Shown: positions 29,501 through 36,960 of the stretch, in pieces
Position numbering within the stretch: position 1 is the first letter of the stretch
Layout of the letters: each line of letters begins with the position of its first letter
Origin: Xanthomonas prunicola
Lineage (GTDB): Bacteria; Pseudomonadota; Gammaproteobacteria; Xanthomonadales; Xanthomonadaceae
DNA length: 64,000 bases
NCBI RefSeq assembly: GCF_002846205.1
Contig: NZ_PHKV01000007.1
Coordinates: 1-64,000 of the forward strand
Reading direction: 5' to 3'
The notes under the pieces: model-generated
The model's input: only the letters and a program-made list of their open reading frames with translations
Told to the model about the DNA's origin: nothing
Databases searched by the model: none
Made by a program: the position numbers and the translations under genes

Positions 29501-30517
29501 CCCGAACATGCCCAGATCGCGGCGCACGTCCTCGAAGCGATATTGCTGATGGCGCAGGGCATGCCGGACCACCGACGACACCTGCGCGAACAAGGTATGG
29601 ATCGGCTGCTGCGGGTCCATTTTCAGCCGCAGCGAAATCACGTTGGCCACCAGGCCGGCGGTCTGCCGATAGCGCGCATTGATGCGGCCGGTCACCGGCA
29701 TCGCCAGCACCAGATCCTCGGCGCCTGTGCAGCGGTAGTAGTAGGCCGCAATCAGCGAAATCAGCATCTGCGGCAGGCTGGCGCCGTATTGCTTGCCCAG
29801 CGCGCGCAGACGCACCACCTGTTTCGGCGAGAACTGCCCGGTACCACGCAACAACCCGGTGGACAGATGATTACCCGGCCGCGCCAGCGTCGCCGGCGGC
29901 GGCAGATCGGCCAGCTGCTGCATCCAGTACTCTCGGTCGCGCTGGAACCGATCGGAGTCGCGATAGTGCTGTTCCATTTCGAGCAGCGACAGTGCACTGC
30001 CGTACTGCGCAGGCTCGGGCTCGACGTCAGCCACATAGGCGTTATAGAGCACAGCCATGCGCTGCATCATGATCGACGCGCAATAGCCGTCCATCACCAG
30101 ATGGCTCACGCATTGCACCCATATATGATGATCTTCGCCAAGACGGAACACTGCGCACTGCCATAGCGGCCCGTTCTGTAGATCTTCCGGCTTGCGGATT
30201 TCTTCGTCGATCCAATGTTCGGCGGCGTTACGCGGAGCAGGGTCCGAGCTGACGTCGAAGTACGGAATCGTGCCGTTGTAAGCGGGCAGGACCACCTGCG
30301 AAGGCACGCCTTCATGCTCGACGATACAGAGTCTCAGCGTATCGAACTCGTGCGTCAGCTGCATGCTGGCGCGGATCAGCACCTGCGGGTTCAGTGGGCC
30401 GAACATTTCCAATACTTCGGCCAACATCAAGGTGTTGTCGGTGTGCAACTTGTTGGCCACCCAAAGGCCACGTTGCGCTTTGGTCAGGGGAAAAACGGGA
30501 GAGGCGTCAGCGTGCAT
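26519..30517 (-). CDS. Single-module nonribosomal peptide synthetase, C-A-T-TE, predicted glycine-specific
   Basis: A 1332-residue EntF-like synthetase. Order: condensation (about 8-440, motif SHLVMDG at about 139), adenylation (about 460-960, TSGSTGAPKG at about 604, YGPTETT at about 739, YRTGDR, NGKLDRRAL), carrier (GGDSLRAAE, phosphopantetheine Ser at about 989) and thioesterase (GWSLGG at about 1121, Asp in LLAMLDS, His in DSDHHSM). The ten-residue A-domain code read by eye is D-I-L-Q-I-G-L-I-W-K, one change from the glycine code I recall. In the C motif the first His is Ser; the catalytic second His is kept. Start: ATG 30517 has AGAAGG at 9-nt spacing. ATG 30526 abuts it. No MbtH or PPTase gene is adjacent. 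Confidence 0.93.
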   Translation of the reverse strand: MHADASPVFPLTKAQRGLWVANKLHTDNTLMLAEVLEMFGPLNPQVLIRASMQLTHEFDTLRLCIVEHEGVPSQVVLPAYNGTIPYFDVSSDPAPRNAAEHWIDEEIRKPEDLQNGPLWQCAVFRLGEDHHIWVQCVSHLVMDGYCASIMMQRMAVLYNAYVADVEPEPAQYGSALSLLEMEQHYRDSDRFQRDREYWMQQLADLPPPATLARPGNHLSTGLLRGTGQFSPKQVVRLRALGKQYGASLPQMLISLIAAYYYRCTGAEDLVLAMPVTGRINARYRQTAGLVANVISLRLKMDPQQPIHTLFAQVSSVVRHALRHQQYRFEDVRRDLGMFGMEQKFARLAVNIEAFDYTLRFGEAYAVPHNLSNGPADDLTIFCYERGDGSALRFDLDANPALYDSEELAEHCRRLTHLADAVLADPECALGQVDVLGDSERRRLLHAWNNTAAPLPEPATLLHGMLQRAELMPAAVVAQYDNRTLDYATLCELASRIAAQWVADGVGPGDVVAVALPRSEQLLVALLAVMWSGAAYLPLDPESPAARNRQMLNDSGAIGLVCEPALCERYLLGGMVWLDPRPAVLPEAIAPLATPDGTAYVLYTSGSTGAPKGVEISHRNLFNFLHAMEHELALRPRDRVLAVTTITFDIAGLELYLPLLVGARVVIAPAGISHDPRSLSRLIADEQISVVQATPSLWRILLANEDLVLDRIHALIGGEALVPELATQLLSRVGRLTQLYGPTETTIWSTIMPLQLTDAAAPPIGRPLLNTRVYVLDAQRQPLPTGAIGELYIGGAGVAKGYRGKRQLTSERFMRDPFADDGSSMYRTGDRVRHRPDGLLEFIGRADAQLKIRGHRVEPAEIESALLLHSQVAQAVVVGHSDGDHAVQLLAYVVGKHGNTPSVELLRAHLQQRLPASMIPTLWVPLEALPLTPNGKLDRRALPAPGALPQRAHLAPRDALERQLATMLQEVLGIEVVGVDDNFFELGGDSLRAAEMAARFPQMFGVELPLGTLFHAPTIAGLAEVIKRSAHTPNDPLSVLLPLRAGTAGTTPLFCIHPVIGLGWSYLTLLGQLDPHWPVYALQSPALSDPEHRPESIEAIARDYLARMRTVQPHGPYRLIGWSLGGLIAHAITAELHALGEEVQLLAMLDSYPHLERAALLPEADNVRASVHALGLTLAPNQPMPTTVAELASVLCDHYGLTELPAVRQLLEQRPTLLDDLGGLTQHHLHLARRHRPKQLDQDVVFVEASVRMSSGGDDALWVDYRPQAWHPYVRNLQLHVLDSDHHSMLSSTHSAALSTLLHSATAEAARTARAVEHAGRSAVASDGVTEYA

Positions 30518-31414
30518 GGCGTGCATCCTTCTGGTGTGGCGCGCAGTCCGTCGACACCTCTCAACCGTCATGCGGTCAATGGACGCCGAATCAGCACCTG
30601 GCTTAAGAAAACGAGGGGGTAAGAAACACCGCCGACTACCGGCAATGACCGGCAATACGCGATGGAAACGCACGATGAAGACGCACAGCACAGCGACTCG
30701 CACAATCGAACAACGATGTGCAGGTAACTAATTGGAGCACTTGTATCCCGACAAGTTAAACGAACACTAACAATTCGCGCGGGACCGAAACCGTGCAAAA
30801 ATCACGAAAATCGCGTGATAGCTAAATATTTTTTACCGAAGTGTGATTTGAACTGGTGTTCTGGATGCATACATCCGCTCCAATTCGGCGCCGCATCTGG
30901 CGCAGGTCGGCTCCACGCCGTGCACGCGGCCTGGTCGGCGATAAGCACTGATTTCCAGGCAAATACACGTACGCAACGGTATATCCGACGCCACGTTGAA
31001 TAAGACCATTTCCCAATAAACGTTGCTGGAATTGCGTTATTGGGAAATCACTTTATGAGAGAAATGCGCTTTCAACGTGTCAGCGCTTATCAGCGAGCAC
31101 GATCACGCAATCGTCGTCTGCGTGTCATCGACGTGCAACACAACACGTGACCGAACGTGAGGCAGACCGATCGCAAGGCGAAGGTCGGGTGGGTTTCTTC
31201 GATGCAACGACGTCCATCGGCAGAAGCGAGCCAGACCGCAGTCGACCGAAAGACACGACGGCGGGACCACGCAGTGACGACTGAGCGGCCCACATCCGCC
31301 AGGCAGGCGATACAGCTGCCCTACGTTCCAGCGGCATTCGCGGCAGTGACACGTGACAGCTGTGCCACGCACTGCACCACCGTCGCTGCGGCACAGGCCG
31401 CAGCGCATGCGAGA
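30518..31414. other. Long AT-enriched intergenic region between NRPS and speA
   Basis: About 0.9 kb with no believable gene. The part 30590-31080 is clearly richer in A+T than its surroundings. It must hold the NRPS promoter, and it contains a 12-bp-arm inverted repeat at 31008-31048. The part 31080-31414 downstream of speA shows nothing I can name. Confidence 0.6.
31008..31048. promoter_or_regulatory. Perfect 12-bp inverted repeat, operator- or terminator-like
   Basis: ATTTCCCAATAA (31008-31019) and TTATTGGGAAAT (31037-31048) are exact reverse complements separated by 17 nt. The stem is AT-rich and lacks a following T-run on either strand, so a protein-binding site is favoured. Confidence 0.6.
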
Positions 31415-33301
31415 TCAGCCCAACGGTTCGTCGGATAGATAGGTGTAGCCGGTCAAGCCGGCCTCCAGCGCAGCGCTGAGTTCCTGCGCGCGCTCGGGCG
31501 ACAGGTGCGCGGCAGCGATGCGCTCGGCATAGGTGGCACGCAGCGTGGCCAGTTGGTAGCCCACGTAATCCAGCATCACGTCGGTGGTATCGCCGCGACG
31601 CTGCTGCACGATGCGATAGCCATCGCCATCCACCGCCACTTCCACCGCATCGGTATCACCGAACAGGTTATGGATATCACCGAGGATTTCCTGGTAGGCA
31701 CCCACCAGGAAGAAGCCGATGCGATAGCTCTCACCGGCGTTCAAGCTGTGCAGCGGCAACGAGCTGTCCAGGCTTTCGTTCTCGACATAGGTCTTGACCA
31801 TGCCGTCGGAATCGCAGGTCATGTCGGCGATGATGCCGCGCCGCTGCGGCGCTTCGTTCAAGCGTTCGATCGGCACGATCGGGAACACCTGATCGATCGC
31901 CCACACGTCCGGGATCGACTCGAACACGCTGAAGTTGACAAAGTACTTGTCCACCAGCCGCTCGTTGAGCTCGTCCAGCACCGGGCGATGGCTCTTCTCG
32001 TCGAAGCTCAGCCGCGCACGCACGCCGTGGGCAATGGCATAGAACAAATCGTCGATGCGTGCACGGTGGGTCAGGTCGATCTGGCCCAGTGCATAGGCGC
32101 TCAAGCCTTCGGCATGGAAGTGCTGCGCTTCCTGGAACAGTTCCACTGCCGGGCGCACGTCGAGCTCGTCATGGATCTCGCGCAGGTGGCGGATCGCCGC
32201 CGGTTCGTCGGCGTGCGCGTCCGGCACGCGGCCTTCGGGCGCCTGCTCCACTTCCGAGACGTTGGCGATCAGCACCGCGTGGTGCGCGGTCATCGCGCGC
32301 CCGCATTCGGTGACGATGCGCGGCGGCGGCAGGCCGTGTTCTTCGCAGGCGCTGGCCAGCGGCTGCACGATGTTGCTGGCGTACGAATGCAGGCCGTAGT
32401 TGATCGAGCAATAGCTGCGTGAGCGCGTGCCTTCGTAATCGATGCCCAGGCCGCCACCGACATCCACGTGGCTGATCTTCGCGCCCAGGCGCGAGAGCTC
32501 CACGAAATAGCGCGTGGCCTCGCGCATGCCGTTGGCGATGTCGCGCACGTTGGAGATCTGCGAGCCCATATGGAAATGCAGCAGATTCAGGCTGTCGGCG
32601 TACTCGGTGTCACGCAGCGTTTTCCACAGGTCCAGCACCTGGCGCGGCGAGAGACCGAACTTGGCCTTGTCGCCGCCGCTGTTCTGCCACTTGCCCGCGC
32701 CGAGCGAGGCCAGGCGCATGCGCACGCCCAGGCCCGGCCTGACGTCCAGCGCGCGCGCCTCTTCCAACACCAAGGTCAGCTCGGAAGGCTTTTCGATGAC
32801 GATGAAGGTCTGCAGGCCCAACTTGCGGCCGATCAGTGCCAGGCGGATGTATTCGCGGTCCTTGTAGCCGTTGCAGACGATCAGCCCGCCCGGACGCGAC
32901 AGCGCCAGCACCGCCATCAGCTCCGGCTTGCTGCCCGCTTCCAGGCCGAAACCGTCGCCATGATGGCTGGCCAGGGTGCCGGCCACGCCGCGGTGCTGGT
33001 TCACCTTGATCGGATACACGGCCGTGTAGCCGCCGGCGTAATCCCATTCGGACTGCGCCTGCGCGAACGCTGCCTGCAGCTTGCCCAGGCGCTGGCCCAG
33101 GATGTCCGGGAAGCGCACCAGTAGCGGCAGCTTGGCGCCGGCCGCGCGCGCGGCATCCACCACCTCGGGCAGCGACACCGCCGGGCCATCGGCAGTCGGG
33201 GTGACCACCACGTGTCCGGCAGCGTTCACATCGAAATACCCATCGGCCCAATGCGGGATCGAGTAGGTCTTGCGGGCTTGGTCGAGGGACCAATCGCTCA
33301 T
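31415..33301 (-). CDS. speA: Biosynthetic arginine decarboxylase
   Basis: A PLP enzyme that converts arginine to agmatine, the first step of polyamine synthesis by this route. From the ATG at 33301 it is 628 residues, typical of SpeA. The PLP Lys is in YPIKVNQHRG at about 98. Also seen are GLEAGSKPEL, KFGLS, HFHMGSQISN (about 238) and DVGGGLGIDY (about 265), and the C-terminal DMTCDSDG stretch of the fold-III decarboxylases. Start 33301 (MSDWSLDQARKTY) matches the family; the frame upstream to 33478 overlaps the divergent promoter. It faces speE across 237 bp. Confidence 0.97.
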   Translation of the reverse strand: MSDWSLDQARKTYSIPHWADGYFDVNAAGHVVVTPTADGPAVSLPEVVDAARAAGAKLPLLVRFPDILGQRLGKLQAAFAQAQSEWDYAGGYTAVYPIKVNQHRGVAGTLASHHGDGFGLEAGSKPELMAVLALSRPGGLIVCNGYKDREYIRLALIGRKLGLQTFIVIEKPSELTLVLEEARALDVRPGLGVRMRLASLGAGKWQNSGGDKAKFGLSPRQVLDLWKTLRDTEYADSLNLLHFHMGSQISNVRDIANGMREATRYFVELSRLGAKISHVDVGGGLGIDYEGTRSRSYCSINYGLHSYASNIVQPLASACEEHGLPPPRIVTECGRAMTAHHAVLIANVSEVEQAPEGRVPDAHADEPAAIRHLREIHDELDVRPAVELFQEAQHFHAEGLSAYALGQIDLTHRARIDDLFYAIAHGVRARLSFDEKSHRPVLDELNERLVDKYFVNFSVFESIPDVWAIDQVFPIVPIERLNEAPQRRGIIADMTCDSDGMVKTYVENESLDSSLPLHSLNAGESYRIGFFLVGAYQEILGDIHNLFGDTDAVEVAVDGDGYRIVQQRRGDTTDVMLDYVGYQLATLRATYAERIAAAHLSPERAQELSAALEAGLTGYTYLSDEPLG

Positions 33302-33336
33302 TTCGTTGTCTCGGCTGGGGCAAAAAGGGCGTGAAG

Positions 33337-33368
33337 TGTAACGCCTGGCACGCGCAGGGTCCGTTACA
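33337..33368. promoter_or_regulatory. Symmetric element in the divergent speA/speE control region
   Basis: TGTAACG (33337-33343) and CGTTACA (33362-33368) form an inverted repeat with an 18-nt centre. Read outward each gives a GTTACAmT box like a -10 element: TACAAT toward speE (33365-33370) and TACACT toward speA. The site may be paired promoters or a regulator site. Confidence 0.45.
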
Positions 33369-33538
33369 ATCCGCGCCGACTTCACACCCTGCTCCTGACC
33401 GGATCGGGGTCGAGCAAGGGTCAGCCGCTGCGCAGTGTGCGCTGCACGAGGCGACGCCCGACCCTCATCCGGCGCCACGCGCCACCTTCTCCCGCCGGGA
33501 GCAGGAACAGCCCGCTTCTTCTAGATTAGGACGTCCGC

Positions 33539-34396
33539 ATGAGCACCAACGACAACTGGTACATCGAACACTTCCAGCCGACCGGTTCGGCCATCGGCTT
33601 TCGCATCAGCGGCAAGCTGGACGAGGTGCAGTCTCCATTCCAGAAGATCGAGATCTACCAGACCACCGACTGGGGCAAGCTGATGCTCATCGATGGCGCG
33701 GTGATGCTGACCAGCCGCGACAATTTCTTCTACCACGAGATGATCAGCCACCCGGCGCTGTTCACCCACGCCGCGCCCAAGCGCGTGGTGATCATCGGCG
33801 GCGGCGACTGCGGCACCCTGCGCGAGGTGCTCAAGCACCCGGGCGTGGAAAGCGCCACCCAGTGCGATATCGACGAGCAGGTCACCCGCATGTCGGAGAC
33901 GTATTTCCCCGAGCTGTGCGATTCCAACCACGATGCGCGCGCCGAGCTGCTGTTCGACGACGGCGTGGCCTACATGGCCAATTGCCCGGCCGGCAGCGTG
34001 GATATCGTGATCGTCGATTCCACCGACCCGGTGGGCCCGGCCGAAGGCCTGTTCAACAAGGCCTTCTACGAGAGCTGCTTCAAGGCGCTGAAGGACGACG
34101 GCATCCTGGTGCAGCAGTCCGAATCGCCGCTGGCGCTGCTGGCGCTGATCAACGAAATGCGCACCGAAATGGGCAAGGCCGGCTTCCAGTCGTTCAAGAC
34201 CCTGCCGTTCCCGCAGCCGTGCTACCCCACCGGCTGGTGGAGCGTGACCATGGCCAGCAAGCAGGCCAACGCCGACTTCGCCTTCCGCCAGGCCGATGCC
34301 CAGTCCAAGGGCTTTGAGACGCTCTACTACACCGCCCACCTGCACACCGGCGTGCTGGTGGCGCCGCCGTTCGTGGCCAAGGCGCTGGGCGAGTAA
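33539..34396 (+). CDS. speE: Spermidine synthase (polyamine aminopropyltransferase)
   Basis: Transfers the aminopropyl group of decarboxylated S-adenosylmethionine to putrescine. The 285-residue protein begins DNWYIEHFQPTGSAIGF, as usual. Binding motifs are visible: DNFFYHEMISHPALF at about 60-75, the VVIIGGGDCGTLREVLKH Rossmann motif at about 83-100 and DGVAYM then IVIVDSTDPVGPAEGLF at about 140-178 with the catalytic Asp. ATG at 33539. Together with divergent speA it forms the local polyamine module. No agmatine-to-putrescine gene is in the window. Confidence 0.97.
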   Translation: MSTNDNWYIEHFQPTGSAIGFRISGKLDEVQSPFQKIEIYQTTDWGKLMLIDGAVMLTSRDNFFYHEMISHPALFTHAAPKRVVIIGGGDCGTLREVLKHPGVESATQCDIDEQVTRMSETYFPELCDSNHDARAELLFDDGVAYMANCPAGSVDIVIVDSTDPVGPAEGLFNKAFYESCFKALKDDGILVQQSESPLALLALINEMRTEMGKAGFQSFKTLPFPQPCYPTGWWSVTMASKQANADFAFRQADAQSKGFETLYYTAHLHTGVLVAPPFVAKALGE

Positions 34397-34779
34397 GCGC
34401 GACAAGCCAACCGCCGCCGGCCGGACCGGGCGGTGCTCGCACTCGCAGCGCAGGCATGGTCGCGGGTGATTCGTGGCACCGGCCGTGCCCGCCTGGCAGT
34501 GCGTAACAGGTGTTTGGCAGCTGCTTTTTGCGTGACACCGCCTGCGTGCCTACAGTGCGCGGGCCGATGCGCTAGCGCACCGTTTCGGCCTGTCCTGATC
34601 GCGCAACGGCGGTCGCGTGTGAGGTCAGAGGGCGGCCAGCGGCCCTCCGGAGCGGCAATCAATCGACAACGCAGCCGTACGATGGACGCGTCAGTGATTC
34701 GCGACCGTTGCTGCGTCACCGATGGCGATCTATCGCGCGGCGCGTTCAAAGCCGACCAACGCGCGCTGTGCCAAGTGGC
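34397..34779. other. Intergenic stretch, no gene seen
   Basis: 383 bp between the convergent speE and PH/SHOCT genes. I see no terminator with a clear T-run and no credible coding frame. Confidence 0.5.
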
Positions 34780-35391
34780 CTATAACCGCCCCAGCACTTC
34801 GGTTTTCTTGGCGTCGAATTCGTCCTGCGTGATCAGCCCCGCATCCAGCAATTGCTTGAGCTTGCTCAGCACCTGTATCGGATCGTCGGTGGCAGGGGCA
34901 GGCGTGGGCTGAGATGGCACCGCCGTGCCGGGCGCACCCGGTGCATGCACCACCACGCCGCCGGCGGCCGCACGCAGCTTGTCGATCTCCAGCTGCTGGC
35001 GTTTTTCGTAGGCGGATTCTTCCACCTGCTGCGCATAGGCATACACGCGCCGCGCCTGTTTCTTGGGGAGGCTGTCGATGGATGCGTAGGCGCCTTGCGT
35101 GGTGCGGCACATGATGGTGGCCCCGAGCATCTGTTCGCTCATGTGCACATCGAGCACCTCGCGCCAGGGGAAATCGCGGAACGTCATGCCGAACAATTTC
35201 GGGTAGACCACGATGAACCTGCGGTTGGTCAGCACCACCGCGTCCGGCGACAGGTTCATCACCATCTTCTTCTGCACGGCGATGTACTCGACCTGCTCGT
35301 CGCGGGTCAGCAGCTCGGTGACCTTGGGCAGGATCTTGCCCACTGCCGCCGGATCCTGCTCGTCTGTCAAAAACTGCGCCAATGCGTCCAT
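34780..35391 (-). CDS. PH-domain plus SHOCT-domain protein
   Basis: A 203-residue cytoplasmic protein of unknown function. The N-terminal ~130 residues (LLTRDEQVEYIAVQKKMVMN, VVLTNRRFIVV, FRDFPWREVLDVH) match the bacterial PH-like fold (bPH type) found in phospholipid- or stress-linked proteins. A Pro/Ala linker leads to a C-terminal SHOCT motif of about 30 residues (DPIQVLSKLKQLLDAGLITQ, then DEFDAKKTEVLGRL), a short oligomerisation unit usually at protein ends. Domain calls are confident. No partner is evident. Confidence 0.88.
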   Translation of the reverse strand: MDALAQFLTDEQDPAAVGKILPKVTELLTRDEQVEYIAVQKKMVMNLSPDAVVLTNRRFIVVYPKLFGMTFRDFPWREVLDVHMSEQMLGATIMCRTTQGAYASIDSLPKKQARRVYAYAQQVEESAYEKRQQLEIDKLRAAAGGVVVHAPGAPGTAVPSQPTPAPATDDPIQVLSKLKQLLDAGLITQDEFDAKKTEVLGRL

Positions 35392-35584
35392 CTGCCCTCG
35401 CCTACGGCTGAATCATTGCGTTGAGCGCGACACTACAACACCCCGCATGGATGGCTGCGCAATGCCGATACCTGTCTGCGGCGCAGCTTCAAACGGGGTT
35501 GCTGTCTGCTGCATCGCGGCTGCCATGCGGCCTGCTGCAGCAGGGCGAGCGCTGCCGCCCGCCCGTCGTTGCCGTTGACCCACA

Positions 35585-36400
35585 TCAGAAGCGGATTTCG
35601 GCTCCGAAGCTCAGCACTTCCGCACGGTGGATCGTGAGGTCTTCGTAGTCGTCGTAATACGCGTCAGCGTAGACGTAATTCGTGTAAAGCGCGCTCAAGC
35701 TGACGTGCTTGCCGATATCCACACCGAGACCGGCGCCCACGTACGCGCCATAAACGCGTTCGTTGTAGTCCTCACCCTTCGCCGTGCCGCCCCAGTAGCC
35801 CAGCCGCACGAGCGCAAATACCGGGACATCGCCAAAGTTGAAGCGTGCCGTTCCACCGATGCTGCCAAAGTCCACGTTTGGAATGACAACGAAGCCGTCC
35901 GCGTCCCTGGAACCATCCACTTTCCCGGTTGCGGCTTCGATGCCGATCAATGTGACTGGACCTGCGCGCCAGCGGTAGCCGACGTTGAAGCCCTGCATAT
36001 CCTGCTTGCCGTTTTCAAACACCTTGGCTTTGCCACTCTGCACACCAAGGAACATGCCGCTCTTGAGGCGTTGCTCTTCTTCGCGCGGCGGCGGCGGTAC
36101 GTAGGCAGGCGCGGCAGGGACTGCCTGCGCCGACGTCTGCTCGGTCACCGTGCCGAATCCGCCAGGCTCGCCGAGCTGGCTGGCGCCACTTCCACCGACA
36201 ACGGCCGGTGCTCCGCCGATGCCCGCTTGCGCGGGGCGCGCCGACTGCGCAGCCGGCGCGGTGATGCCCTGCGTGCCGGTCTGCTGCTGCTTTTGCTGTT
36301 GACGGTAACTGTCCCAGCCGCGCGACAACGATTGCGCCGAGGCCTGAGCCGCGACGCCGAACGCCGTGCAAGCCAACAGCAGTGTTGCGGTCCTTTTCAT
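35585..36400 (-). CDS. Outer-membrane beta-barrel protein
   Basis: A 271-residue exported protein. It has a clear signal peptide (KRTATLLLACTAFGVAAQ, cleavage near ASA-QS), a Gln/Pro/Ala-rich low-complexity segment to about residue 105, and then alternating aromatic/polar strands typical of an eight-stranded OmpA/opacity-type barrel (GYRWRAGPVTLIGIEAATG, YVGAGLGVDI, SALYTNYVYADAYYDDYE). It ends in Phe (EIRF), the usual BAM recognition residue. The ligand is unknown. A 16-bp palindrome lies 124 bp upstream of the start. Confidence 0.85.
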   Translation of the reverse strand: MKRTATLLLACTAFGVAAQASAQSLSRGWDSYRQQQKQQQTGTQGITAPAAQSARPAQAGIGGAPAVVGGSGASQLGEPGGFGTVTEQTSAQAVPAAPAYVPPPPREEEQRLKSGMFLGVQSGKAKVFENGKQDMQGFNVGYRWRAGPVTLIGIEAATGKVDGSRDADGFVVIPNVDFGSIGGTARFNFGDVPVFALVRLGYWGGTAKGEDYNERVYGAYVGAGLGVDIGKHVSLSALYTNYVYADAYYDDYEDLTIHRAEVLSFGAEIRF

Positions 36401-36523
36401 CGCATCCCCCTCAATGAGTCGTACTCCATCGTTCCCGCATCCTTGCGCACGCAGGGGTCACCTGACGGCGTCTGGAAGTGGCGCAGTTGCTGTCGAAATT
36501 CGGGGGCTTTCCCGGCATCACCG

Positions 36524-36539
36524 GATGTCGTACGACATC
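36524..36539. promoter_or_regulatory. Perfect 16-bp palindrome GATGTCGTACGACATC
   Basis: The 16 bases are their own reverse complement. The position, 124 bp upstream of the barrel gene start, suits an operator for a dimeric regulator. Confidence 0.5.
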
Positions 36540-36829
36540 GATCCAGGCGCCGCCCAAAGAGCGTGCCCGTGCTAACGCGTGATGCAGCCCCCTTGACCGC
36601 AGCCGGCACAGTGTCTGGAGTCTCAGTAGCTGTCAAGAAGTGATGTGACCATTGCCGCGCAGCCACCGGCCCGAGGTGCCTAAGCGCTGACTAGGAGCCA
36701 GGCATCGCTGGCGATAGGACAACGCTACTTACCGCTGGCGTTGCCCGCATCAGTCGCCGGCGCGCAGCCATAAAGCGGAAAAAAATTCCGCCAAGCGCCT
36801 GATCAACAAAGCCGTTCCACCTCCAGAAC

Positions 36830-36854
36830 ATTACATTTATTAAATAAATGTAAT
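36830..36854. promoter_or_regulatory. Perfect AT-rich palindrome upstream of the kinase gene
   Basis: The 12-base arms ATTACATTTATT and AATAAATGTAAT are exact reverse complements around one central A (36842). The site ends 106 bp before the kinase ATG and is followed by TAAAATTAT (36871 region), a -10-like sequence. In so GC-rich a genome chance is unlikely. Confidence 0.6.
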
Positions 36855-36960
36855 TTCAGTACTCGCAAGTTCTAAAATTATCCAGGCCGATCCCCCCTCG
36901 ATTATCGTGAACCTGTGCAACGCGTGACATCTCCGCGCCGCCAGGGTCCGGAGAACTGCC

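Larger units (their letters stand above)
36401..36960. other. Divergent intergenic region with two palindromes
   Basis: 560 bp between the divergent outer-membrane barrel and kinase genes. No gene is seen. It holds a GC-balanced 16-bp palindrome (36524-36539) and a pure A/T-rich palindrome (36830-36854). The last 150 bp before the kinase gene are unusually AT-rich. Confidence 0.6.

Noticed and set aside
27662-30166. 834-codon open frame opposite the NRPS gene
   Set aside because: Glutamine/histidine/arginine-rich reverse-strand shadow of a long high-GC gene.
31415-34396. Idea that the NRPS uses a polyamine made by adjacent speA/speE
   Set aside because: Polyamine genes are ordinary housekeeping genes here and on a different transcription unit. 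Neighbourhood alone is weak evidence, though it is not excluded.
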